Assembly (NCBI RefSeq): GCF_000214725.1
Contig: NC_015574.1
Span: forward strand, 2,357,001-2,421,000
DNA from: Methanobacterium paludis
GTDB lineage: Archaea > Methanobacteriota > Methanobacteria > Methanobacteriales > Methanobacteriaceae
Direction: 5' to 3'
Length of the DNA stretch: 64,000 nucleotides
Under the pieces are notes generated by a model that was given only the letters and a program-made list of their open reading frames with translations, did not search any database and was not told where the DNA came from. Of the stretch, positions 18,060 to 26,246 are shown in pieces (position 1 is the stretch's first letter; every line of letters starts with the position of its first letter). The translations under genes were made by a program, and so were the position numbers.

Positions 18060-18968
18060 TTAAGCATCATTTTTACTTACCACCACTTCATCTTCACCAA
18101 CGGGACACACATGGACTATTGCAAGGGTTACAACATCCACATTTTCAATTATGTTTTTTTCAACCTTGTGCGACAATTTATGAGCTTCTCTAAGGGCTAA
18201 ATCGCCCCCAACCTCAATATGGAGTTCTGCAGATGCGCAGGGGCCCATGTAATTTATTCTTATATCATGGGCATCGTAAACACCAACAACAGATAGCGCT
18301 GCAGATTTTACATCTGTTAAAAGTTTTTCTGAAGGTATTTTTCCCATTATATTGTCTATATTATCTTTAAATACATCAAGAGCTGTTTTTAAAACCATTA
18401 ACCCTATGAAAAATGCCACTATCGGGTCTAAAATTGGAAATCCCATTTTTGCCCCGATTACACCCACCAGTATTGCAACACAGGCAAATATATCCACCTT
18501 TTGGTGATTGGCGTCTGCTATTATGGCAGGACTGTTTACCTTTTTACCAACTTTCATTGAGTATGAGGTTAAGGCAAAGTTGGCTCCAACTCCAACAAGG
18601 GCCATCACCGCTGCAAGGTAACTTGGAGGGGTTAAAGATACACCCAAAGTAACTTTAGTGTAAACCTCTGAAAATATTTCGTAGGCAATAATTATCAGGA
18701 ATAGAACTATGGCCAGCCCCATCAATGGCTCAGCCCTCCCATGTCCGTAGGGATGTTCCTTGTCCGGAGGTCTAAGGCCTATTTTAAATCCTATGAAAGC
18801 TATGGCCGATGTCATTATATCAGAGAATGTATGTGCCGATTCCACAATCAGCGCAGTACTTCCAGATAAGATCCCCACTATGAAATTAAAAATAGTAAGA
18901 GCTATTTTTCCAGATACGGAAAGTATAACTGCTTTTTGTCCTGTTTTCTCCCTCATTTCTGCATCCAT
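18060..18968 (-). CDS. Cation diffusion facilitator (CDF) family transporter
   Basis: 302 residues with six predicted membrane spans and a C-terminal cytoplasmic domain (about 205-295). The metal sites typical of the family are visible: ESAHTFSD in TM2 and DANHQKVD in TM5. The HPYGHGRAE loop between TM2 and TM3 is also diagnostic. It exports divalent metals (Zn, Mn, Fe, Co) by proton antiport. It lies downstream of the NRAMP-type gene on the same strand, suggesting import and export of a metal are encoded side by side, although a 316-bp gap separates them. Confidence 0.92.
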   Translation of the reverse strand: MDAEMREKTGQKAVILSVSGKIALTIFNFIVGILSGSTALIVESAHTFSDIMTSAIAFIGFKIGLRPPDKEHPYGHGRAEPLMGLAIVLFLIIIAYEIFSEVYTKVTLGVSLTPPSYLAAVMALVGVGANFALTSYSMKVGKKVNSPAIIADANHQKVDIFACVAILVGVIGAKMGFPILDPIVAFFIGLMVLKTALDVFKDNIDNIMGKIPSEKLLTDVKSAALSVVGVYDAHDIRINYMGPCASAELHIEVGGDLALREAHKLSHKVEKNIIENVDVVTLAIVHVCPVGEDEVVVSKNDA

Positions 18969-19284
18969 TTAAAACTTCCAACCCAATCTTCATAATCTTC
19001 AATTAACTATGTGGTTAGATAGGTGCCCAGATTTAAAGTTTTCGGGAAAATAAGTTAGGCCAGTCTAATATTGAAGATTTTGTTTCATTAAACTATTTTA
19101 AAACCATTTTAAAGATTTTATAATTCTATTTATTAAAATAAAGCGTGTTAGATCTTTAAATTTTTATTAAAAGTAGATTGTATTTAGACCCTGTGTGTAT
19201 ACTCTGTGTTCATTAAAAAAAATAAAAAATCAAATTGTGATTAGTTTAAAACACCGATTAAAAAAAGAACAAAATGTGATAAAT
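18969..19284. other. Intergenic region between CDF and NRAMP genes
   Basis: 316 bp, AT-rich, no credible gene. A/T tracts at 19075-19150 could serve as the promoter for the CDF gene, and the T-rich stretch just downstream of 19285 as terminator for the NRAMP gene. Confidence 0.5.
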
Positions 19285-20541
19285 CTAAAACAAAGCTGTC
19301 AGAACCAGACCTATGCTCAGACTCATCACAATTACAACTGTTGCAATGGCTATCAAGTTAAACAGCTTTGAGTTTACATGCTCACCCATGATATTCCTGT
19401 CATTTATGATAAGAAGCATCAATATCAGTACAAATGGGAGAAGCATGCCGTTTGCAACCTGAGATAGGTACAGGATTGAAAGCAAAGGCACGTTTGGAAG
19501 CATGATAATGATAACCGCCAGTACAATGAGTCCAAGGTACAACCCATGGAAAACCGGTGCTTCCTTGAAACCCTTTGAAACCCCTGCCTCAAAGCCCAGA
19601 CTTTCACACACGTAATATGCCGTAGACAATGGCAATATACTTGCTGCAAAGAGTGAAGCATTCAAAAATCCAAACGCAAATAATATGCTAGCATATTGTC
19701 CTGCAAGAGGTGCAAGTGCATTTGAAACATCTGCAACGTTATTAACCTGGATTCCATTGGTGAATATGGTGGCTGCACATGCCAGCACAATGAAAAATGC
19801 CACTATATTCACAATTACTGCTCCTATTATGGCATCTGCCTTGGAATACTTCAGGTTCTTTAAACTGATGCCCTTCTCCACAACCGATGACTGAATGTAA
19901 AACATCATCCATGGAGCTATGGTTGTTCCCACCAAACCTATTACCATGGTGATGTAAGTTGGATCCAGGCTTATCTGAGGCACTAAGACACTTTTTATAG
20001 CAAGGCCCCAATCAGGGTGGGCAAGGTATCCCGCAACAATATACGTTAGATAAATGGCTGAAGCTGCTAAAAAGACCTTTTCAACGCTTTTATAACTTCC
20101 TTTAACCACCAGAAGCCATACGAAGAATGCTGCAACAGGTAAAGCTATGAACTTGGGTACATTAAATATTCCACTGCTTACAGCAATACCTGAAAACTCT
20201 GCAAGTACGTTACCAAAGTTGGCAAGGAGCAGTGCTATCATCATTAAAAAGGTGAATTTAATTCCAACCTTTTCACGTATAAGATCTGCTAGCCCCTTTC
20301 CTGATACAACTCCCATTCTAACTCCCATTTCCTGGATGACAGCTAAAGCTATTATCATGGGTATAAATGTCCAGAGGAGGTTGTAGCCGAACTGTGCACC
20401 GGCAAGGGAGTATGTGGTGATACCACCGGCATCGTTGTCAACGTTGGCCGTTATAATTCCAGGACCCATTACCGAAAGAAATATTATGATACTTAGCACA
20501 GCAGGGCTTTTAAAAACCCTGCGGATAATTTGAAAATCCAT
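19285..20541 (-). CDS. NRAMP-superfamily divalent metal transporter, divergent metal site
   Basis: 418 residues, about 11 hydrophobic spans, LeuT-like NRAMP fold. TM1 reads GPGIITANVDNDAGG where classical MntH/NRAMP proteins have DPGN. TM6 reads TTIAPWMMFYIQS where they have a methionine in MPHN. Both unwound segments that bind the metal therefore differ from the Mn/Fe transporters. NRAMP-related Mg transporters also lack the methionine, so Mg or another hard cation is possible. The gene starts 70 bp downstream of a soluble protein with an MgtE-type N domain and CBS pair, which probably gates or senses for it. Confidence 0.85.
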   Translation of the reverse strand: MDFQIIRRVFKSPAVLSIIIFLSVMGPGIITANVDNDAGGITTYSLAGAQFGYNLLWTFIPMIIALAVIQEMGVRMGVVSGKGLADLIREKVGIKFTFLMMIALLLANFGNVLAEFSGIAVSSGIFNVPKFIALPVAAFFVWLLVVKGSYKSVEKVFLAASAIYLTYIVAGYLAHPDWGLAIKSVLVPQISLDPTYITMVIGLVGTTIAPWMMFYIQSSVVEKGISLKNLKYSKADAIIGAVIVNIVAFFIVLACAATIFTNGIQVNNVADVSNALAPLAGQYASILFAFGFLNASLFAASILPLSTAYYVCESLGFEAGVSKGFKEAPVFHGLYLGLIVLAVIIIMLPNVPLLSILYLSQVANGMLLPFVLILMLLIINDRNIMGEHVNSKLFNLIAIATVVIVMSLSIGLVLTALF

Positions 20542-20611
20542 ACAATCTCCTCAAATTTGAAAATCTACAAAAAATTCATGAAAAAAACGTTTCAAGGTTA
20601 TTTAAACCTGA

Positions 20612-21853
20612 TCATCTTCCAAACATTCTTGGAACCCTTTTTTTCCATGCCGTAGGCAGAACAATATCTATGGCATCGTCGACTGTGATAATACCCCTTA
20701 ATTTAGTTTCATCCTCCACTACAGGTAGTGCTATGAGGTTGTACTTGGCAATTTTTTGGGCTACCTCGTGCTGGTCTTCCATTACATCTGCTTTTATAAT
20801 ATGCGTGTGCATGAAATCTGAAATGTTTGCATCCAGGTCTGCAAGTATAATATCCCTCAAGGAGGTTACTCCTACAAGATCGCCTTTTTTTGAAATAACA
20901 TAAACATAGTAAAGGGTTTCAACATCTTCTGCCATCTTACGAATAGCGTCTAAAACCTTACGAACAGTTAAATCCTGATCAACGTATGCAAATTCTGTTG
21001 TCATGATTCCGCCTGCTGTGTTTTCAGGGTATTCCAGAAGTTTCCTAAGATCCTTTGATTCTTCAGGTTTCATTAATCCAAGCAGTTCTTCGGCCTTGTC
21101 ATCCGGTAGATCTCCAAGTAAGTCTGCAGCATCGTCAGGTGACATCTCATCCAAAAGATCTGCAGCACGTTTACTATCCATTCCCTCAAATAGAGATACC
21201 TGTCTTTCAGGCGATACTTCTTCCAATGTATCAGCTGCGGATTCATCATCAAGAGAATTTAAAATTGTTATAGATTCATTAACACCAAGTTGATCCACAA
21301 TTTCAGCAATATCTGCAGGGTGGAGCTTTTTAAGGTTTTGTTTAGGTACCTTGAGTTTTAACTTGGAATAATCACTTTCCAGAGGGTCTATGTCATTCCA
21401 TGCAATAATATCATCTGTTTTAGCAATTCCCAGAGGTTTAGTTATTCTTTGAAGCCCCAATCTTCTTATAATACCTTGAATACCAATATCGACACCAATA
21501 ATATGATAATAACCATTAGTAGCTGATATTTTTAGATCATTTACTCGTCTGATCTTCTGATCCTCAATATCAACAACCTGTCTATCCATTACGTCTTCTA
21601 AAAGTTTTATATCACGTTTTGCAAAGTTGTACTCTTTAATATCATCTAATTCTGATTTTAACTTAATTTCTCGCACCATATTCTCTACGTATTCCCATGG
21701 CACATTTATTTGTTTCTTATCTAATGTTTCTACTGTTATAGCTTCTATTATAGGATATGGGCTTTCTGAGGACACTATAACATCCTTGAGTTTTCCTATC
21801 TTTTCTCCCCTCTGGTTGATCACAGGTCTTTTGATAAATTCACTCAGGTACAA
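20612..21853 (-). CDS. Soluble PRC-barrel + MgtE N-domain + CBS-pair protein
   Basis: 413 residues, no membrane segment. Residues 1-about 160 hold two PRC-barrel-like units (VINQRGEKIGKLKDVIVS; KIRRVNDLKIS). Residues about 175-275 form an MgtE-N superhelix with repeated DLLDEMSPDDAADLLGDLP-type units. Residues about 280-405 are a CBS pair (MTTEFAYVDQDLTVRKVL; GVTSLRDIIL; GIITVDDAID). MgtE channels carry the same N-CBS cytosolic module as a Mg sensor, but the channel domain is absent. The NRAMP-type gene directly downstream may supply the membrane part. Confidence 0.9.
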   Translation of the reverse strand: MYLSEFIKRPVINQRGEKIGKLKDVIVSSESPYPIIEAITVETLDKKQINVPWEYVENMVREIKLKSELDDIKEYNFAKRDIKLLEDVMDRQVVDIEDQKIRRVNDLKISATNGYYHIIGVDIGIQGIIRRLGLQRITKPLGIAKTDDIIAWNDIDPLESDYSKLKLKVPKQNLKKLHPADIAEIVDQLGVNESITILNSLDDESAADTLEEVSPERQVSLFEGMDSKRAADLLDEMSPDDAADLLGDLPDDKAEELLGLMKPEESKDLRKLLEYPENTAGGIMTTEFAYVDQDLTVRKVLDAIRKMAEDVETLYYVYVISKKGDLVGVTSLRDIILADLDANISDFMHTHIIKADVMEDQHEVAQKIAKYNLIALPVVEDETKLRGIITVDDAIDIVLPTAWKKRVPRMFGR

Positions 21854-21926
21854 ATTCTCACCTCCCTTAAACCTTGTGGATAGTTTTTTTGGACTGCTAA
21901 CTTATGGTCATTTTTGTGTATACTTA

Positions 21927-22376
21927 CTATTTCGGCCCCATAGGTGGCACCACCCCCTCTTTAACACGTTCCATCACGATCATTTCTGTTAAATCTTCAA
22001 CACCATCAACAGAACGGATCTTACTGTTCATTACTTTGTTAAGCTCCTCTAAACTGTGTGACCATAGTTTAATCAGGATGTCGTACTCTCCTGAGATACT
22101 GTAAACTTCAGAGACCTCTTCAAGCATTGACAACTCCTTTTCAACATTTTCGTGTTTTTCTGATTCTGTTTGGATAATTACTATTGCAGTAACCTTTAAT
22201 CCTAGCGCTTTTGGATCCAATATTAATGTATATTCTTTTATAGCGTTTTTTTCAAGTTTTTTAAGCCTGTTGGAGATGGTAGCGTCAGGCACATCTATCT
22301 CTTTTGACATCTGGGAGATGGTGATCCTTGAATTTTTGATCAAAGAACGTATTATCTCCATGTCTATATCGTCCAT
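21927..22376 (-). CDS. Lrp/AsnC-family transcriptional regulator
   Basis: 149 residues. The N-terminal helix-turn-helix covers about 1-60 (SQMSKEIDVPDATISNRLKK). The RAM effector domain follows (EVYSISGEYDILIKLWSHSLEEL, VEDLTEMIVME), with a short tail of MGPK. Such proteins form octamers and sense amino acids or other small ligands. The start has a GGTGA site. It lies 73 bp upstream of the PRC/MgtE_N/CBS gene, so it may control the metal block and itself through the box array just upstream. Confidence 0.93.
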   Translation of the reverse strand: MDDIDMEIIRSLIKNSRITISQMSKEIDVPDATISNRLKKLEKNAIKEYTLILDPKALGLKVTAIVIIQTESEKHENVEKELSMLEEVSEVYSISGEYDILIKLWSHSLEELNKVMNSKIRSVDGVEDLTEMIVMERVKEGVVPPMGPK

Positions 22377-22709
22377 TTGGAACTCACCACAATACTTTAT
22401 ACATAATTCAATCTTTAATTAGTATCAGTATATTACCAACATATCTTATAAATGTTCGGTAGATTACCCAAATTATTTCAGCTTATGGGAAGATCACCCA
22501 TATTTTCATGAATATTTGGTAATGTCTAAAGAGTAAAATTTGACCTTAAATAGATTTTAAACTAATATAAATGATTAAAATCTTTTAAAGCTTGTGAAAA
22601 ATATTTGAATATTTAAAAAATATATTATAAAGAGATTATAATTAAATTAAAACAATTAAAAGGAGTTATAACCCTAAAAAAACATTGAATTTAAGTTATT
22701 TATAAAAGT
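22377..22709. other. Upstream region of the Lrp gene
   Basis: 333 bp without a credible gene. The half near the Lrp gene holds the ATTACC box array (separate entry). The other half is a plain AT-rich tail downstream of the surface-protein operon (stop at 22710). Confidence 0.6.
22426..22524. promoter_or_regulatory. Array of ATTACC-type boxes, candidate Lrp operators
   Basis: Four related words: AGTATATTACC (22427-22437), GGTAGATTACCCA (22458-22470), GGGAAGATCACCCA (22487-22500) and, inverted, TTTGGTAATG (22515-22524). The first three have the same orientation and are 30-31 bp apart, about three helical turns, which suits a wrapped Lrp octamer. The GGTA-GAT-TACC copy is itself palindromic. 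They sit 50-150 bp upstream of the Lrp start. Confidence 0.55.
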
Positions 22710-23726
22710 CTACATCCACACCTTCAAAACAAATGAAGCAGGTTGTGGATTTAAATACTCAAGTTTAACCTGATCTGATGATGTTCCCTTGGGAACACCC
22801 ACAACATACGCATTAAACGATTCTCCAGGGTTTCCATTTGTACGTACATGAAACCATAACACCGCGATTTTATGATCACCTAAAAGCTGTGAAATTCTGT
22901 TATTTACAGGAATTGGTGTTGAACTAAACTTTTGTTCGTCATTTGTCATATTATCGGGTTTATCTATGATCCAACGGGCTGAGTCATCACCTAAACTAGG
23001 TGAATCGGACATTACATAAAAGTCCGTGAAGTTCAAATCGTACTGTGTGATGTTGAAATGATGGCAAGCCCAGCCAGGTTTTCCAGAGTCAAAATCAGGA
23101 GTTTCATGTTTAAGAGACCCAGTTAAACCAGAATGTGTACATACTTCCCAATCTTGCCCTGATTGGTGGCTCCAGGAAGGGTTTTTGTGGGAATTCATGC
23201 TCACCGATGCCGTTATATACATGTAATCGCACAAAACCGTCCTGTTTACAACTGCCACTTGTGCGGAATCAGGAGAAGGAGTTTTGTCATGTATTACAAT
23301 TGGAGAGAGTTTACTGTCCATGGGATAGACCATCATGTTTGAATCTGCACCTTTTGGAAGGATTTTGTCCATTAAATCTTCATAATTTTCCTTGAGACAA
23401 AATACCTTTCTAATTGAAAGGGTGTTGGGTACGGTTCTGCACGTTTTAACATCCCACTCTGCAAGTCCCGGAGTCACACTACCTGCTAAACCACTGTATT
23501 TCTCCCAGTCATTGGGAGACCCCGGGGTGGTTATAAGTATATCGGCTGTATCCTCTGTTATTCTCTCAAAAGAATGTTCTGAGGAATAATCCTGGATTTT
23601 GTAGCTTACAAGATCCATAGCATTGGCTGAAATGCCTATTATAACTGTTATTACTATAATGGCCAGCATTGCATCAATTGAAAACGCCTGCCCATTTTCA
23701 TCTCCAACAAAACCATTAAAAATCAT
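22710..23726 (-). CDS. Prepilin-like secreted or surface protein, function unknown
   Basis: 338 residues. The N-terminus is GDENGQAFSIDAMLAIIVITVIIGI: a charged stretch ending in GQ, then a single hydrophobic helix, resembling archaeal class III (prepilin-type) signals. The remaining 300 residues look extracellular, with several cysteines (CRTVPN, VFCLKENY, VLCDYMYI, VCTHSG, WACHHF) and Asn-rich N-glycosylation-type sites. It begins 22 bp after the upstream gene and has a GTGAT site, so the two form an operon. I do not recognise a family. A pilus-like assembly or adhesin role is inference. Confidence 0.75.
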   Translation of the reverse strand: MIFNGFVGDENGQAFSIDAMLAIIVITVIIGISANAMDLVSYKIQDYSSEHSFERITEDTADILITTPGSPNDWEKYSGLAGSVTPGLAEWDVKTCRTVPNTLSIRKVFCLKENYEDLMDKILPKGADSNMMVYPMDSKLSPIVIHDKTPSPDSAQVAVVNRTVLCDYMYITASVSMNSHKNPSWSHQSGQDWEVCTHSGLTGSLKHETPDFDSGKPGWACHHFNITQYDLNFTDFYVMSDSPSLGDDSARWIIDKPDNMTNDEQKFSSTPIPVNNRISQLLGDHKIAVLWFHVRTNGNPGESFNAYVVGVPKGTSSDQVKLEYLNPQPASFVLKVWM

Positions 23727-23748
23727 TTAATCACTGAACTTTAATTCT

Positions 23749-24750
23749 TTAATCAGAAAATGTTGGTAAACCATATTTTGACCTGTGACCGTTGTCTAAA
23801 AACAGTTTGAAGTGATTAACCCCATCGAAGTAGTACTCAATTGCCTTGCCTCTGTAGGTTCCACTTCCATCAGGATCTGTGTCGTTATATATAACGTGGT
23901 CTGAAGAGCAGGGGGCGAATGTTAAAGTTCCATCCAGGGACGGTGCGGGTTTTATAAATGTTTCAAAGCCGTAATGGTAGCATGTGGATTTACCTTCTAA
24001 CCTACAGAGGAAACATGCCCCATCACTGCTTTCATGGAAATATCCATTTTCTAAACAATTTTTAAGGGCGATATAATTTTGGCTGGTTCCATGATAGTCG
24101 TAGGGGTCGTAAGGGCATTTTTTTATGAAAAGGGGTGCAGTTGCATTTTCATAGGCAGTTGCATTCGAAACATTCCGGGCATTCAGGTATTTTGCAAGGC
24201 TTGAACCGTATAAAATTCTGCCGGTGTTGTTTGTAACCCCTCCGTGGCTCTTGCATTTTATAAATGGTAGGGGATCCGGTATTCTAGAGTCTGCATCCTT
24301 AATTGAAATGTTCTGGTTCACGGTTTCTCTGTGTTTAACATTATCTTTCTCCACACATATCGTGGAATTGACCTCCACTTCAAAGGGATCACTGGCAGTA
24401 TTCACGTTTATTATGGTACAATTAACTCTCAAACCTGTGCTGTTATAATACTCCTCAGCTTTCAGATCCATCCGTTTTTGAAGAGCAGTTTCAACTGCTT
24501 GTCTACTGTTTACAACGGGGGCACCTGTTTTAACAACTCCTTCAGCTTCTTCCCTTAAAACTTCCAGCCCCTGAACTGGAATGTCTTCTTCAATATCTTT
24601 TGCAGCGTAAAGTGTAGTGTCAGATTTTAAAATTGTGTCTGCAGATTCTCCTCCAACGTGAGCCATATCCATAAATACTGCTACAAGTAAAATAGCAGGC
24701 ACCACCAGTAAAAAGGATAATCCTCCCATCACGTAACCCTTACGATCCAT
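23749..24750 (-). CDS. Membrane-anchored cysteine-rich surface protein, function unknown
   Basis: 333 residues. A very short N-terminus (MDRKGYVMGG) precedes one hydrophobic helix (LSFLLVVPAILLVAVFM), a pattern seen in TadE/pilin-like proteins. The exterior part includes a coiled AVETALQKRMDLKAEEYYNST region, many NxS/T sites (NCTI, NSTI, NISI, NVSNAT, NDTD), and cysteines at ICVEKD, FIKCKSH, IKKCPYD, CFLCRLEGKSTCY and FAPCSS. First gene of the two-gene operon. AGAGGG precedes the ATG. No family recognised. Confidence 0.75.
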   Translation of the reverse strand: MDRKGYVMGGLSFLLVVPAILLVAVFMDMAHVGGESADTILKSDTTLYAAKDIEEDIPVQGLEVLREEAEGVVKTGAPVVNSRQAVETALQKRMDLKAEEYYNSTGLRVNCTIINVNTASDPFEVEVNSTICVEKDNVKHRETVNQNISIKDADSRIPDPLPFIKCKSHGGVTNNTGRILYGSSLAKYLNARNVSNATAYENATAPLFIKKCPYDPYDYHGTSQNYIALKNCLENGYFHESSDGACFLCRLEGKSTCYHYGFETFIKPAPSLDGTLTFAPCSSDHVIYNDTDPDGSGTYRGKAIEYYFDGVNHFKLFLDNGHRSKYGLPTFSD

Positions 24751-25414
24751 TTTATCCCTCTAAAAACTTATTTTTTGTTTAAAAATTTTTAAACTTTTTT
24801 CAGATAGCTGTAGTTAAATGACGCCAATTTTCTTGAAATACGTTAAATTGTTTCTTGAGATATGTTAATCGTCTAAATCTCCAACATGATACTAAAAAAT
24901 TGTTCAAGGTATGAGTATTAATTTTTTAATTAAATGTAATAATATATAAATGTATTTATATGGAAAACTAAGATGTATATGAAAAAAATAACTGAGACAC
25001 CTTTTAGAACACAATCTGTATTAATTATTCCAGATATAATCATAATAAATAAGAAAATAAGAATTTCTGTGATAATTCTGTGATTACACCTAAAAACAGG
25101 TTAGATCGTGAATTATATAGAAAAATATCAATTAAAAGTTTTAATTGGAAACTATATGAAAGAATTATATATGAAAGAATTAATTTTAAAAAAAATATAA
25201 TTAAAAAAGTAAAGGTAATGGATAAATAGAGGATATTATCTCATAGAGTATTTATTAAAAATTTAGATTTAATAAAAAAAGATAAAAAGGATAGTTAAAC
25301 ATAATATGGTTTTATAGAACTGTTTTAGTTTTTGAAGCTGATTAAATATTTAATATATTTTTAGTGATCAGACTTAGGATGAATTTGCAAAAAGCAAGTT
25401 AATGGAGGTTCAAT
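24751..25414. other. 664-bp AT-rich intergenic region
   Basis: This divergent gap lies between the surface-protein operon (minus) and the DUF35 gene (plus). I see no credible gene or structured RNA. It includes TATA-like stretches on both sides, a perfect 15-bp tandem duplication (25153-25182) and a TTCTGTGAT double word (25065-25084). It is among the longest non-coding stretches in the window. Confidence 0.6.
25153..25182. repeat. Perfect 15-bp tandem duplication
   Basis: TATATGAAAGAATTA occurs twice head to tail in the gap upstream of the DUF35 gene. Confidence 0.95.
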
Positions 25415-25813
25415 ATGAAAGACATCGTTAGAGGTTGGCGCCATATTCAGCAGCGATACAATCTCATAGGATCAAAATGTTCACAATGCGGAAAAGTTTT
25501 CTTTCCAAAAAGAGTTATATGCCCGGAATGCAGGAGAAGGGGTAAAATAGAGGATATTAAACTCAGTGGTAAGGGTAAAATATATACTTACTCTGTTATA
25601 AACACTCCAACAGATGAATTCAAAACCCTAGCACCCTACGTTGTGGCTATAATTGAACTTGAGGAAGGTACAAAAATAACATCTCAGATAGTAGACTGTG
25701 ACCCAGATAAAATTGAAATAGGCGATGAAGTCGAAGTGGTTTTCAGGAAAATAAGAACCGAAGGCGATGACGGAGTGATCTCATATGGATACAAATTCAA
25801 ACTCAAAAAATAA
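25415..25813 (+). CDS. DUF35 zinc-ribbon/OB-fold protein
   Basis: 132 residues. The rubredoxin-like zinc ribbon has CSQC (C22, C25) and CPEC (C36, C39), followed by an OB fold (GKGKIYTYSVINTPTDEF, ITSQIVDCDPDKIEIGDEVEVVF). In archaea such proteins bridge acetoacetyl-CoA thiolase and HMG-CoA synthase in the mevalonate pathway and are normally encoded next to them. Here neither partner is nearby. The start has a textbook GGAGGT site. The 3' end overlaps the CfbA gene by 29 bp. Confidence 0.9.
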   Translation: MKDIVRGWRHIQQRYNLIGSKCSQCGKVFFPKRVICPECRRRGKIEDIKLSGKGKIYTYSVINTPTDEFKTLAPYVVAIIELEEGTKITSQIVDCDPDKIEIGDEVEVVFRKIRTEGDDGVISYGYKFKLKK

Positions 25814-26246
25814 GATAGGTGTGCTTCTGGTTGGACATGGAAGCCGATTACCCTACGGTAAAGACGTTGTAAGTCAAATTGCAAATATTTACAGAACAAA
25901 TGAAGACTACCAGGTCGAAGTGGGTTTCATGAACATGTCAAAACCCTCTATACCTGAAGCCATAAGAAAACTTGCAAATGAAGGTGCTGAAAAGATCATT
26001 GTAACCCCAGTATTCCTTGCCCACGGAGTCCACACAACACAGGACATACCAAGGATTCTTGGACTGAAAAATAATGGCCACGACGATGACGGACATTCCC
26101 ACGAAGGTCACCATCACGGCCACAGTCATGAGGATGAAGCGGCTGAAAAGATTGAATTTGACGGCGAAATCATTTACACAGAACCATTAGGTGCTGACAG
26201 CAGAATAGCCGACATAATAAAAGACAGGGTTAATGATGCCCTCTAA
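25785..26246 (+). CDS. cfbA: Sirohydrochlorin cobaltochelatase / Ni-sirohydrochlorin chelatase (CfbA/CbiX-S)
   Basis: 153 residues, short (CbiX-S) form. Active-site His residues are in VGHGSRLPYG (about 17) and FLAHGVHTTQDIP (about 80). A His/Asp-rich loop (GHDDDGHSHEGHHHGHSHEDE, shown in parts: GHDDDGHSHEG, HHHGHSHEDE) at about 100-120 is a known feature of CbiX-type chelatases. It inserts Co into sirohydrochlorin for B12 and, in methanogens, Ni for coenzyme F430. Its start overlaps the DUF35 gene and its end overlaps thiL, so the three are translationally coupled. Confidence 0.93.
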   Translation: MDTNSNSKNKIGVLLVGHGSRLPYGKDVVSQIANIYRTNEDYQVEVGFMNMSKPSIPEAIRKLANEGAEKIIVTPVFLAHGVHTTQDIPRILGLKNNGHDDDGHSHEGHHHGHSHEDEAAEKIEFDGEIIYTEPLGADSRIADIIKDRVNDAL

